This document shows, one piece after another, positions 1 to 10,727 of a stretch of DNA of 64,000 bases. Below the pieces are notes generated by a model that was not told where the DNA came from, searched no databases, and saw only the letters and a list, made by a program, of their open reading frames with translations. Made by a program: the position numbers and the translations under genes. Source of the DNA: Blastobasis lacticolella (lineage: Eukaryota; Arthropoda; Insecta; Lepidoptera; Blastobasidae); contig LR990041.1 of assembly GCA_905147135.1 (NCBI GenBank), positions 10,477,907 through 10,541,906 on the forward strand, given 5' to 3'. The first letter of the stretch is position 1. Every line of letters starts with the position of its first letter.

Positions 1-7
1 CGATTTT

Positions 8-56
8 TGGGAGAGCCCTATGCCCAGCAGTGGTCGCCTTTAGACTGATATGATTT
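8..56 (+). mobile_element. 3' tail fragment of an RTE-like LINE (same family as 14410-14822)
   Basis: The stretch reads like the last codons of the LINE at 14.4 kb: a GGGAGAGCCCTATGCCCAGC block, then CAGTGG and GACTGATATGAT. The (GATGAT)n tail is nearly absent. The fragment is cut by the window edge. Confidence 0.55.
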
Positions 57-82
57 ATGAATGTTTGTGTACTTACATTTTT

Positions 83-398
83 TGAAATCATCTTGGCGTT
101 AATGTCCCGTTTGTGCTCTCGAGCACGAGGGCCTGGGGTCCACCTTGACTATGATCCTGGATTTGGAAGAATTACATGACCCTGCTACCAGGGGACGAGG
201 ATTGGATCATGGTTACACAATGTGCAAGTGTCATCACGATGTTTTCTCTCACCGTAAGCGCATCGGTTAACATTCAACTAATGTACATAAGAGTCATTGG
301 TGCATGGCCACAGTAGAAGCTGTAACGCTACATGAAACCGGTACCTCTCGCTTACGAGTCGGATACCTTAACCACTCGGCCACCGACGCTCCACCGAC
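83..398 (-). mobile_element. SINE-A copy 1, degenerate but nearly full length
   Basis: On the minus strand a tRNA-like head (A-box-like TGGCCGAGTGG near 375-385) is followed by the same body and tail as the complete copy at 10331-10711, including the block around GACCCTGCTACCAGGGG and the tail complementary to GGCGTTAATGTCCCG. Part of the B-box region is altered. A 10-bp match GTTTGTGTAC at 63-72 and 399-408 may be a partial target duplication, but it sits about 10 bases from the tail. Confidence 0.75.
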
Positions 399-2480
399 GT
401 TTGTGTACATGACCAGATGAAATGACAGTTACACATTTCTAATTCCGAACGAGTGTTATTATTCTAATCTGATAAAAATAATTCCACCAGCAAATCCGTG
501 GACACAAGTGCAAACGGATCCGATCAAAGCTCTTTGTGATAAACAACGTTTACGATATTACATCAGGTTGATGCCGGGACCCATACTTGATACGGGTCAC
601 CTTCGCCCGTCACGCCGACGGTTTTGGATTAATCAACCACAAATTCTAACGCCCTTCAAAGCAAGACCGTCAATACAAGTTCTCAAACTATTCTTAAGCT
701 GGGATTAAGTTATATTTAACCGGTCTAGGCTGACGAGGTGTCTTGGTTATGTTGGAGGTCGGTACTGGGGCGAGGGTCGCGACCGCCGAGCAGAAACTTT
801 ATACAAATTCTAGTTAATGAGAAAGGCTATCGGACGGCCGGTGACGGGCAATTTATCACAATTTTGCGATACATACTGCCGCGGGCGGTTGCATGTGCTG
901 TAGGGATCGTTGTGATAGATTTTTACCAGTAGGACCCTGTAGAGCTAGGGGAGGATTGCCCTTGATAAGCCAATTTCTGCCATCAAGCAAAAGTTATTGC
1001 AATACACGCTTGTAGTTCGTTTCTTCTTTTTTTATATATATTTGTTTATTTGGTATGTGTAAGTGTTCCCGGATTTTCTCTATTATAATGCGCATATGTT
1101 AATGAACATTCCGGAAGAATCATCTAAATGATAGTGAAAACCGCATTAAAATCTGTTGTGTGGCAGACTGACAGACACGACTTTTATTTTATACTATTGA
1201 TAATTCTTGGTTAACATAGAAATTACTGTAACCGGCTAAATGATGTTTGGTTTGTATACGAATACTAACTTTCTTTTATTACTTTTGCGCTTCAATGAAA
1301 CAAAACGGTCCGTTATTATCTCCATTTTATTTCTTGCCAAGAAGGTAAACTGTTTCTATATCTGGCCATCAATCTAATAGGGTATTATTGACTATTCGTC
1401 TTACTAATAGCCTCGGAGACATAAATGACCCGGCGTAATGGCCTAGTCAATTTCCTCGTAATTTCAGTCCGTGTGTAGGTAACGACGAATTTCTACCGCC
1501 TACGGTCCAATGACTAGCAAAAGTGCTATGAATATCGGAACTGGCCCAAAATACCCGCGCGTATTTATTACGAAAATTCCCTATAAGCCCCTATCTTGAG
1601 ATTAGGAGGGAGAGAAACCGTTTTTTTTCTTCACAATCTACAGGTTGTGATCGTTTAATGTGTAACGGCAATTATTAAGTAAATATAACAGATATATTAA
1701 AAAACATATGAGACGATGTTGAAAGTATTGTATCTAATGAGTAAAACGACATCAATAACTTATCTAAATAATATTCTACAAGTATATCCGAAATATTAAC
1801 TTAAATCCTTCCATATATTTATTTTGACATCACTGTCATTAAATGAAATTTAAAGTATTGGTTGGAATTTGTAATTCGATGTCCTTGAAAATACTGTTAA
1901 TTAAGGTACACATCAAATATTTACAGTTATAGGTAAAACTAAACACAAAACATCTAAAATACTAAAAATATATGCTAACACATATAAAATACGTCAAACT
2001 CCTACACTGCTGTCCCCCGGAATGGTGCCCGAAAGCTGGCTGCGTTGCCTCGATGGATAGCGATGCTATCCAATGCAACATTGGATGCGATGCAACATTG
2101 CCCGAGGAACGAACCAGCTCTCCGGTTACCAATAGTGTCATTAAATTTGTTGGAAAGTTCTATAAGGTTTTTTCACACCACGGCCCGACGATCTCAACGT
2201 TTCCAAACCCCAAACGGTTGAAATATTCTTTGTATGTAAGTTTAAGTTGTAAATATAGTATTCCTATTTGAAAAGCGAATAATGAGAATTATTGACTTAT
2301 TTTCAGAACAAAACTGAGCGATTAGTGTTAAAATTTTGGATATTCTCGTCTTATTTTTAAAAGATTGTCGTCGATGTAGTGTCGGCGACCTAAAGGTTAA
2401 GGGGTCCTACTCGTAAGCGATAGGTACCGGGTTGAATTTCGTCTCCCTTTGCGTGTTCTGCCGTGCACAACTGTATTTTT
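399..2480. other. No gene seen
   Basis: AT-rich DNA. The 60-100-codon open frames at 508-708, 738-932 and 1972-2271 show no recognisable domain. 508-950 is more GC-rich than its surroundings but not assignable. Two small palindromes lie at 2055-2084. Confidence 0.6.
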
Positions 2481-2504
2481 TTAAGGAACTTTTTATAGGA
2501 TGCA

Positions 2505-2775
2505 CACAGCCATGTTCTATCATCGCACCACTCGCCATCGACAGGAAAGGGGTTCATCCTCACACCTTGGCACCAAATTGATCGCGACTGTGCGGTTCCA
2601 AAGCAACTTTCTCCAACGCACACTAAGGTTGTGGAATGAGCTCCCTGAAGAGTACAACATGGAGTTCTTCAAGAAAGGGGTGAAAAGGTTTTACGGGGTC
2701 AGTAGCATGTGAGTAATACCCCTAGTATTGCAAACGTTCATAGGTTGCGGTAACTGCTTAATCAAGCTACGATTC
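2505..2775 (+). mobile_element. LINE reverse-transcriptase C-terminal fragment plus 3' UTR (family C)
   Basis: The frame 2500-2712 encodes about 70 residues ending with a LINE C-terminal signature: TRHR, then FLQRTLRLWNELPEE, then MEFFKKGVKRF. This pattern (RT-x-RLWNxLP ... FKxGV) is typical of the extreme C terminus of insect non-LTR retrotransposons. It runs into a 3' UTR around ATTGCAAACGTTCATAGG, also found at 38640-38780. The endonuclease and RT domains are missing, so this is a 5'-truncated dead copy. Confidence 0.75.
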
Positions 2776-2837
2776 TAAAACCAATGTAATGTGATTGGTT
2801 TTTTAATAGTAGCAGAATACCAATAATATTTCAAACT

Positions 2838-2945
2838 GCCTGATTTATTTATTTATTTATTTATTCATTTATTTCACAGTTTTACAGAATATGCATTATT
2901 TTTAAAAAGGTTACATTACGATCCAATTACAATTCGATCTAGCCA
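2838..2945 (-). mobile_element. LINE/SINE 3' end with (TAAA)n tail
   Basis: A run of TTTA repeats at about 2840-2875 is followed by unique-looking sequence. On the minus strand this is the layout of a retroelement 3' end with an AAAT microsatellite tail, as also seen at 7106-7205 and 54293-54395. Confidence 0.4.
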
Positions 2946-3727
2946 TTAGTAAATTAGCAGACTCGAAGCCAGGCACACACCCTCCGGAGAGCACACCGAT
3001 AATTTTTTGATTGATATAACCTCTTTCTCGTTAGCATATTTGCGATACCATTTTATAGGTTTATAATAACAATTTTACTGAATAACGTTACGTGTAAGGG
3101 TACTTTTAATAATACAACCTGTATAGACCTACACGAGTGAGTATTCGATAGCCAGTCCTTTTAAACGTTTTTCCATGAAATTGCGGAGTAAAAAGTCTAT
3201 TAGATATTCATTAGCGACGATATTGCTCGGTATTGTACAGTCGTGGAAACTGAATGATTAGCAATTTAATGGTCTTCTTAAATTGTCCGTATTAATTCGA
3301 AAAATATCGCGTAATGACAAACCACAAGTCGCAAATACAATAGCAACACGGGCAATTTCAGACTTTAGATACGTTAACTTGCAAAGTTTCAGTTTCGACT
3401 GTACATATTCTTAGTTTCTTTTATACAGTGTAATACGTTATCCGTACCTGAACGGAAAGCACTCTACAAACTGTACCTACTCTGAAGAAACGTAATTTTT
3501 AGTACTAATGCGAATTGTGTATTCATATAATTTTGAGAGAGTGTCCCATTTTATAAGCTTTATTTATTAATTTAGGTATTTTTCACGGTTTTATTTAAAT
3601 TATATTAATATAGAAAGATATTGACCCTATAAATTGATTGATGTCGTTAAACGGTGCTATTATTTTATTTAAGTGGTTTCCCTTGATTATCAGTATAATA
3701 ATATATTATCTGTGCTTGAGGCAAGCA
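2946..3727. other. No gene seen
   Basis: AT-rich, no open frame over 60 codons and no repeat recognised. Confidence 0.6.
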
Positions 3728-3855
3728 AGTACCATGTGGTGTCTGGCAGCTTAGAATGGCTCCAACCCCTTAACTATGGGTGTAGTAAAAGGCGAATAAA
3801 GTCTTAGAGGCTGACCAGCTAGGCATCAGCTAGACATCCGTAGACTGGAACATGT
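3728..3855 (+). mobile_element. SINE-B, 5' half, diverged
   Basis: It begins with ATGTGGTGTCTGGCAGC and contains CCAACCCCTTAACTATGGGT and GTAAAAGGCGA. These match the start of the complete SINE-B at 38150-38407. The 3' half and the GATGAT tail are absent. Confidence 0.65.
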
Positions 3856-3892
3856 TGCTACGAAAGTACTATTAGGGTGGGTACCTAAATTC

Positions 3893-4300
3893 TAACTCCT
3901 ATTTTCACTACACTCGATTTAAACATCACCTAACTAGGAAACTCTTATCTTTAGGAATGCCCTTAGCCAATTGGTCTATTTTACCAAACCTCTACCTCTA
4001 GACAACATTATCCATGAATTCGCGTTGTAATGTTGGTAAACTGTAGACTATAAATTTGTCTGAACCGGTGACAGCGTCGCTGTTGTTGATTAAAAAGTGA
4101 TATTTCAAAATTTCGATACTTAGTTCCGGTTTTGGCCACCGGGTCGAACCTGCTGCTGTAGGAAACAGAACGCAACTGTCATTTTATCCCTAGAATTAAG
4201 CACCGCGCAATCCACCTACTAACTTTAAGCGTTACCTAACGGCGATAGTTATTTCCTAGCGGTTGGTGAGACGTATTTTCGTCTTAAGTAGGTAGTTCCT
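3893..4300 (-). mobile_element. MITE-like repeat F, inverted copy of the 39302-39539 element
   Basis: Positions 3918-4060 match 39375-39512 in reverse complement, including blocks around TAGGAATGCCCTTAGCC, CCAATTGGTCTATTTTACC and TTGTAATGTTGGTAAACTGT. The outer left end (TCCTATTTTCACTACAC) resembles the TTTTCAC terminal repeat of the other copy. The right border is uncertain. Confidence 0.55.
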
Positions 4301-4515
4301 AAGTATTTCATGGCATGGATTTACGCGATTCCGACGTTTAGTGAAAACGGTCATAAGTGAGCCAGTAAGAAAAGATTTTTAGAAGTTCGTGAAACTGAAT
4401 AAATGCGAGTGACAATTTAAAAAAAGACCGAAGACCTTGTTTCTCCTTCCATTATTATTCATAACACAATTACGGGGTCCCGAATTCAAAACAAAAACAG
4501 AAACAAGGACGGGGT

Positions 4516-5010
4516 GTGTTACACACGATGACAGGTAATCCGCGACAGATGAGGACGTGGACGAAGCGAAGCAGAGTGAGTCTGTCTGCCAAGCTGATAC
4601 GGATGCTCGTCAAGATTACCCGACATGGGGGAACAAAAATCGGCGACAATGTGTACCGTATTTTGCAAACGAAAATGCTAAACCGGGACAGGTGTGTTGG
4701 ATGCCGAATACGACATACCTGGCCCCGTTGTGCTTGGGTTAAGCGATTGCGTCGCTACCATTTTGTTTTAAACGGAACTATGCGTGATGGATGTAGCTGG
4801 TATAGAGTGTCGTTGATGATTTGTTTTATTTTGCAGTTCAGGAAGTATGCCCAAGGCAAAGCTCGCGCCGCGAAAGAGCCTATGTTTCCTTTTCTCAATA
4901 CTAAGATAAAAGAGATAATAGTATCTATGTCGTGCCATTTCTCGCTGGTCGCGCATGAGAGCACACTTGTACTAGCCGTGCTTTATAAGTTATATTTCGA
5001 AATCGATTAA
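4516..5010 (+). other. Unassigned open reading region
   Basis: A 164-codon frame is open here, and a second frame (4557-4742) is open across its first part. The region 4516-4760 is richer in G+C than its flanks. The conceptual product is basic (several RxxR and KRSR clusters) and has no domain I recognise. There are no convincing splice sites and no repeat match elsewhere in the window. It could be a decayed transposon segment, an exon in either frame, or chance. I lean towards no functional gene. Confidence 0.2.
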
Positions 5011-5164
5011 AAGTTGTGCTGTACTTATAGGTACTACTAAAGAAAAAAACCTTATTTACGTCTGTCTCCGTCCATCTAACTATATCAGACAAACAGAATA
5101 TTCTATTCAACCGTGAGGAAAGCCAAATACAGCCTCGTGTGATATTTTCCAAATTTAACGCCGA

Positions 5165-5290
5165 TTATGCCGTGTGGTGTCCGGTGGGGTAGATTGTTGC
5201 AACCCCTTCGACTTTGGGGTGCAGTAAAAGACTACTAAAGTCTAACCCGTTTAAAAGTAAGACCTCCGTAGACCAGAATGGGTAGCAGTT
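5165..5290 (+). mobile_element. SINE-B, 5' half, diverged
   Basis: It starts with GCCGTGTGGTGTCCGG, as in the complete copy at 38150, and continues with CAACCCCTT and GTAAAAGAC. It is truncated before the GATCTCCAACCCGCCTGCC core. Confidence 0.7.
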
Positions 5291-5828
5291 TTTTCTATTA
5301 CCTATGTATTTTACCACGCCTGCCAAGCGTAGAGATTATGTCTAAATCATCCACTGTCTTGGAGAACGCTAAATGCCACCACTGTTCTGGGCTGTTTATG
5401 TGATGTGATAATATTGTGATTTTAATCTAAAAATATTTCAATAACACAGTCTCCAATATGATAATTACCGGTTTCCACTCCATGTTTCATAAAGTACCTA
5501 AGCAAGTATCGTATCGCCAGTAATTTTCACATTTTCTCAGATAACAGGACAATTTTCGGGTTTGCCGATAATTTCAATATGTGCCGCAGATAATACAAAA
5601 GGGGGTGGAAATCGATATGACCTCATTACGGGTCCCTATTCACTCAAAGCCACATGATGGGTTATCCATCGATGCTTAAGTAATTATTGGATTACTGTTC
5701 ACATTTAACCCATTAGAGTCAAAGGTATTTTCTTAAATAATATTTTAATCTCTGAAGGCGTGGTCAGTTACGCCATGGAACAGTTTCGGTTTTATAATCT
5801 GTGAGAAGAATATGCAAGAAAAATATGT
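5291..5828. other. No gene seen
   Basis: AT-rich. No coding frame and no repeat recognised. Confidence 0.55.
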
Positions 5829-6050
5829 AATTTATTCCTTAACAACGACCCGCCCCGGCTGAGCACGGGTTTTCTCGAGTTTCATATTAAAATATGCATG
5901 CATAATATAATACACATAAACCTTCCTTATAAATCACTTTGCCTATTGGTGAAAACCACATGAAAATCCGTTTAGTAGTTTTTGAGTTTATCGCGAACAG
6001 ACAGACAGACAGACGCGGCATGGGACTATGTTTTATAGGTAGTGAAGTGA
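5829..6050 (-). mobile_element. Helitron-like non-autonomous element, minus strand
   Basis: Read on the minus strand it has the order common in insect non-autonomous elements: a (GTCT)n run, then AAAACTACTAAACGGATTTT, and near the end ACCCGTGCTCAGCCGGGGCG. The CCGTGC...CCGGGGCGGGTCG stretch is the usual 3'-end block of this group. The final CTAG is lost here. Tetranucleotide (CAGA)n lies at 5998-6015. Confidence 0.5.
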
Positions 6051-6061
6051 TACATATGCTT

Positions 6062-6136
6062 ATTGCCTATTCGTAGTACAACTAGGGAAACTGCATATTT
6101 AATGCAGTTTCCCCAGTTGTACTACGAATAGGCAAT
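6062..6136. repeat. Near-perfect 35-bp inverted repeat (hairpin)
   Basis: Arms 6062-6096 and 6102-6136 pair over 35 positions with one mismatch around a 5-base loop (ATTTA). The arms begin ATTGCCTATTCGTAGTACAA. A transcript across it would form a long stem. It could be a recent foldback insertion or a small-RNA precursor. No flanking duplication is evident. Confidence 0.9.
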
Positions 6137-6783
6137 TATTAAAGTAGTTTAGTAGATTAGCTTTGAAAAGGCTTTTAAAAGGTAAAATTGCGACTGCACA
6201 TTTATTTTAACATTATTTTCTATCCGAACGTTTGGATTACCTAAATTACCTTTGTAGTGGTATTACGAAACACAAGGGACATATTGTTGAATATGTGAAA
6301 TGTAATAATTATTTAAAGTTTTCATAATTTTAGTTTCGGTTTAATTGTTGATTATTGATGATAATTATTAACCGAGTAGCTACTTACTATTCTTTCCATG
6401 TGCTATGTGCTTCGAAATGTAATACCCTAAATAGTTGTTCCCGGTTACAAACGATTAACAGTAGTCGTTTGGCGGTGCAGGATAAGATAGCCGCCAATGT
6501 TGGCAAGCGAAGATGGTGAGAAGGTAGAAAAGGGTAATTACCCACCTGGCCGGGTGTTGTGACTAGGGGACCAAGGGCCCGACAGTTGATCGTCGGAAGT
6601 TGTATATATGCCGTGGAAGTTGGCACATTTCTCTAGCGCGATGCAGGACGGTTAGCGCCGTCTATGTGCGGATGCTTGCCAACCTTGTGTTCGTGTACTC
6701 GTAATGTGAGTATCGTTGAGTTTCCCTAGTGGAGCGATAGATGTCGCTACAGTCGTCATAAGCCACGTCGGGTACCTTTTGGA
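6137..6783. other. No gene seen
   Basis: AT-rich up to 6380. The open frames at 6387-6626 and 6662-6862 (minus) show no domain, and the second overlaps the SINE-B copy that follows. Confidence 0.5.
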
Positions 6784-7046
6784 CGGCCTGGTGTCCAGCA
6801 GAGTAGAATAGCACCAACGTCTTACACTCGTGGGTGTCGTACAAGGCGACTAATGTTTTCAAGGCAAAAGATCTAGTCTCCGTAGGCTGGCAAATTTACA
6901 GCAGCTTTTGCCATTGTTATATTTACAATACTGCAACCCGTCTGCCGGTTTGCCGGTTACTGCCAAATCGTGGAGATTATGGCAGTAACCCCTTTCGTGA
7001 AGGAAGCCGTAGTCCTGCAGTGACTGTTATGAGCTGCGATGATGAA
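6784..7046 (+). mobile_element. SINE-B copy, near full length, diverged
   Basis: It aligns along its length with the complete copy at 38150-38407: GCCTGGTGTCCAGCAGAGTA at the start, GTGGGTGTCGTACAAGGCGA, the CGTGGAGATTATGGCAGTAA core, and an end at GCTGCGATGATGAA. The frame at 6834-7202 lies largely inside this SINE and is not a gene. Confidence 0.8.
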
Positions 7047-7105
7047 TGTGTCAGTGAGAAAAATTATCGCCAGGAGATTATTCACAATTGTAAACCTGCA
7101 AATGT

Positions 7106-7205
7106 AACAATTTATTTATTTATTTATCAATTTATTGAACACAATAAAGAAATACAGAGATATAACATAGATATAACTGACACAACAGGCACTACTTATT
7201 AAAAT
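7106..7205 (-). mobile_element. Retroelement 3' end with (TAAA)n tail (repeat G)
   Basis: Positions 7139-7201 are identical, over about 62 bases, to 54330-54391, and both start after a (TTTA)n run. On the minus strand this is a retroelement 3' end followed by an AAAT microsatellite tail. Confidence 0.65.
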
Positions 7206-7761
7206 ACTACTTATGTAAATGGTATAAATGCAAGTCTGCAATCTGCAAAGGAGCACGTCTGCCGCCTCCACAGACCACCAAATGGCATCTTGCGCGCGCA
7301 TTTACCATTTACCTATAAGGAGGTATCTAACTTTCCAGCCTCTTTAGGTCGACTGGTCTATTCGATTGCGATCTTTGCAGTGCTTAAAGTAATCTAAATC
7401 TAGAACACTTAAATATTTAAAAGCAGAATGCTGTAAAAGCCACATGCCTCAGCGAGTTCACTGCTTGGTTTATAAGTCAGCGTAGGTAGTCGAGTTTGAA
7501 TTGCTAGCACTTTGTGCAAATTCTCCATCCGTTTTCATTTGATGTTCGTACCACTCACGATTGGTAATTGCAATTCCCAGTTTGTGAATATTACCATTTA
7601 GTTTATTCCAATTCTCACTTTATTCATATTTGCGATTTGTATACCTTCATGAGTAACATAAGTACCCGTTAGTATCAAAATTCGATGTTGCTCCTATTTG
7701 ATGGAAGATTGATATTTAAATAGGATATGGAAATGCAGTGGAATGCGTGGGCCAGTCACAT
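7206..7761. other. No gene seen
   Basis: AT-rich. Nothing recognised. Confidence 0.55.
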
Positions 7762-7922
7762 CATCATTATCATTATGGCGTTAATATCCCGGTGGTGTTC
7801 TCGCGCATGTGGGCTAGGGTCTGCCTTGACCATGATACAGGATTTGGCAGATCATGTGACAGGTCCATATAGTGAAGCGACTACCTTTTGATTTCCATGA
7901 CCCTGCTACCAGGGTAACCTAA
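7762..7922 (-). mobile_element. SINE-A, 3' portion only
   Basis: The tail block TTATGGCGTTAATATCCCGG and the body block ACCCTGCTACCAGGG match SINE-A at 10331-10711. ATCATCATTATCATTATGG is the remnant of the GATGAT tail. The tRNA-like head is absent. Confidence 0.75.
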
Positions 7923-8660
7923 CCAGATTGGTGCCTGGCGCAGGCTATACAGTCAGTCAATACTAATTACGTCAAACTAAATCTATTTCATGCGTGATTT
8001 TTTTTTATAGACATAAGAAGTTATTAGAAGACACGTTGCTCTCATGCGACAGTAACCGCAGCACTCCTACAATACTCCAGTCCTTAGCTCCGAACTGATA
8101 TAACACGAGGGACCTTAAATAAGCATTACGACAGATGAGACCAAGTAAAAGAGATAAGCATTCAAAGAATATCATAGCTGAAATAAAAGTCTGTGGAGTA
8201 ACGAAGGTTTTACGGCCATTGTTTTTGTTCGGACGCAACTCAGCGGATATTAACCAGCCGAGTCTCGGAGGGGGAACCCTCTTGGCAAAGACAAATCCCC
8301 CGATGACATTCCGCGAAGTTTTGACATAACGAGTTGCGGAAACTTCTCTCTTTCAATTTTTAAGCGCAAAAATAAATTGAAACCATTAGCGGTGTCAAAT
8401 TATAACAGTTTAATTTTGCTGTTCAATGTTCTGGAATTAATAGGTAGTCCTAGCAGTAAAGATGTATAATTTCAATTGAATTAACTATATGAATGCCTAT
8501 TAATACGTAGATTGTAGCCTGTCGAATGAGGACAAGGGCCGGCGCCCCAGTCCTAGGTCAGGTGGCACATATGTTACGATATTATTAAAAAAAATTACTA
8601 TCCTAGGGATTCTGTAAACTGTGTTGGCATTTTATATATTCATTTTTATTTAATTAAATA
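7923..8660. other. No gene seen
   Basis: The short open frames at 8005-8238 (minus) and 8135-8329 (plus) overlap each other on opposite strands and carry no recognised domain. Confidence 0.5.
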
Positions 8661-8908
8661 TGTGGTGTGTGGTGCCGCCACCTCAAAGAATAGCACCACC
8701 CCATCTCTTCCCGTGGGTGTCGTAAAAGGCGACTAAGGTACAAATCCGAAAGATGGGCAGCAGCATCTTTCTGGGTAGATTTACATCAACTGCACTGCGA
8801 TCTCCAACCCGCCTGCCAAGCGTGGAGATTATGGCAATGACCTCCCTTTCGTGGGAGAGGCCCGAAGTCCTGCAGTGGATTGTTATGGGCTGTGATGATG
8901 AAATATGA
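8661..8908 (+). mobile_element. SINE-B copy, near full length
   Basis: It matches the 38150-38407 element from TGTGGTGTGTGGTGCC through GCGATCTCCAACCCGCCTGC and TGGAGATTATGGCAATGACC to the end GGGCTGTGATGATGAAA. The minus-strand frames 8683-8976 and 8786-8986 lie within it. Confidence 0.85.
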
Positions 8909-9225
8909 TCTAATTTCAAGATTACTACACACATTAATACTACATTTATATATACGATATGAGCGACAGCTTGCATTTTCCATCATGCATGAACGATGAT
9001 TTCATCATTCATGCAAGAAGAATCAGGTGGGCTGTCTATTTGTATGTCACAGAGTTTAAAAAAAAATCGTATCCTTTCACGATTTTTTTTACAAACTGGC
9101 AGGCATTGACCTCCAACATGGAATTCATGTGGGGTTCGAAGTTGTAGAAATAGCAATAGACCATGCTTGGATATCTCATTCAAACTTGGAATATCGTAGA
9201 CAAATGTCATATAATTTTTTTTAAA

Positions 9226-9400
9226 TTATCTTTGCGTTAATTTTCCGGTTGTGCTCTCGCGCACGAGGTCCTGAGTCCGCCTTGATCATGCTCCAGAAGT
9301 TGCCAAATTAGGTAATTACAGTGGAGCAACTGCCATCGGACCTCTTTGACCCTGCTAACATGGGAACCTGACCAGATTGTCTTAAAACCTGACCAAATTG
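9226..9400 (-). mobile_element. SINE-A, 3' portion, diverged
   Basis: It contains TTTGCGTTAATTTTCCGGTT, GCTCTCGCGCACGAGG and GACCCTGCTAACATGGG, matching the tail and body of SINE-A. The head is missing. Confidence 0.7.
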
Positions 9401-9879
9401 AAATGTCTTATTTAATGTCCCTCAATAATTATAAAACATTCTCTAACCCTAAAAACAATAAAAGTACTCACATTTAAAGAAATTCGTACTTCACAGAATC
9501 ATCATCCATGTACTTATTCTAAATAAATAAGATGTTTCAATGAAACAATGTAGATCTACCGCCTGACGTGGACCCGAATATAAATTGCCGAGTTACAGAC
9601 TCTTTCCGAATGAAGTGAATAAATAAGTATCTGAATCGTCCGAATTTATTCACTTTGCAAACATGAACTGAAAGAAAAATAAAAGTAAATATTTGTTTTT
9701 CATTTCCCTACTAAAGTCGGCCATGGCTTTGTGTCACATTGCTTTGGTTTTAAATACAACAGGTACATATCACTTAATGATATCGTCTGGGAAATATAAT
9801 TATAATATACCGGTGCGTACCTAAATAGAACGACAGATCGATAGACTGTTTCATTGCGAGTTAAGTTTAGCTGATGTTG
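9401..9879. other. No gene seen
   Basis: AT-rich. The minus-strand frame 9700-9897 has no recognised domain. Confidence 0.5.
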
Positions 9880-10125
9880 CTTTTTTTTTTCTTTCAATGT
9901 TATCCTGCAGACAAACAGGCATGCGGGCCACCTGATGGAAAGTGGTCACCGCCGCCTATGGACCAGGGGAGTCACCAATGCGTTGCCCGCCTCTGAACAG
10001 ACCTCTAATATACCTCTTGAACGATCCCATGTCATAGTCCAAACGAAACATTGTGGCTGGGAGCTCATTCCACATCCGAATCGTATGAGCGAGAAACGTG
10101 TTATTGTATTATAGTTCGTCGATAT
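9880..10125 (-). mobile_element. LINE C-terminal fragment and 3' UTR (family C), minus strand
   Basis: Read on the minus strand, the block near 10030-10080 encodes RMWNELPATMF, then DYDMGSFKRYI, then RGGQRIGDSPG, the C-terminal signature of insect non-LTR retrotransposons. It is followed by a 3' UTR with GGCGGTGACCACTTTCCATC and GGCCCGCATGCCTGTTTG, ending in a short A run (T run at 9880-9892 on the plus strand). The 5' end is truncated. Confidence 0.75.
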
Positions 10126-10314
10126 TGTTCTTCGGGCTGTATAGACTGTAAGGGCGCCGTAGGTTATCCAACGTCATCGAGTACAAGAGAAATTCCAGTT
10201 TATAGCTATAGTAGACGTTTAGGAGACCCACAAAACGTAGGTCTGTTCGTGCACAGCCTGACATACAAAAAATCTTCAACTTTTGTAGCGATAGTACTTA
10301 TAGTGAGACTTTTG

Positions 10315-10727
10315 TTTTGGTGACCATAATCATCTTGACGTTAATGTCCCGGTTGTGCTCTCGCGCACGAGGGCCCGGGGTCCGCCGTGACCATGATCAA
10401 GGATTTGGCAGGTCAGGATATACAGTGGAGCGACTGCCATCTGACCGCTATGACCCTGCTACCAGGGGAACCTGACCAGATTGGATCATGGTTACACATC
10501 CAGTCGCCTGAATGTGCAGGTTTCATCACGATGTTTTCCCTCACCGTAAGAGCATCGGTTAGTATTCAACTATGTACTGTTTTCTGAGTTGTGTACCATG
10601 TACATAACTCAGAAAACAGTCATTGGTACATGACCGGAGCGGGACTCGAACCCGGGACCTCTGGCTTACGAGTCAGATACTCTAACCGCTCGGCCACCGA
10701 CGCTCTAACCATTTTGGTGACCATAAT
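10315..10727 (-). mobile_element. Complete SINE-A with 16-bp target site duplication
   Basis: The element (10331-10711) is flanked by perfect direct repeats TTTTGGTGACCATAAT at 10315-10330 and 10712-10727. On the minus strand it begins with a tRNA-like head carrying both Pol III internal promoter boxes, then an unrelated body, then a tail that matches the 3' end of the LINE at 34527-35003 and ends CAAGATG. Compared with copy 1 it carries an extra 21-bp hairpin at 10576-10620. About 380 bp long. The shared tail implies that the LINE machinery mobilised it. Confidence 0.9.
10642..10696 (-). promoter_or_regulatory. Pol III A box and B box of SINE-A
   Basis: On the minus strand, TGGCCGAGCGG (10696-10686) fits the tRNA A box and GGTTCGAGTCC (10652-10642) fits the B box, spaced as in a tRNA. 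The anticodon arm (CTGAC..GCCAG) has an irregular 6-base loop, so this is a tRNA-derived SINE head rather than a working tRNA gene. Confidence 0.8.

Noticed and set aside
6834..7202. 122-codon plus-strand frame as a gene
   Set aside because: It lies almost wholly in a SINE-B copy and runs into repeat G.
10640..10706. Possible tRNA gene
   Set aside because: The A and B boxes are good, but the anticodon arm has an irregular loop and the sequence is the head of a SINE with target duplications.
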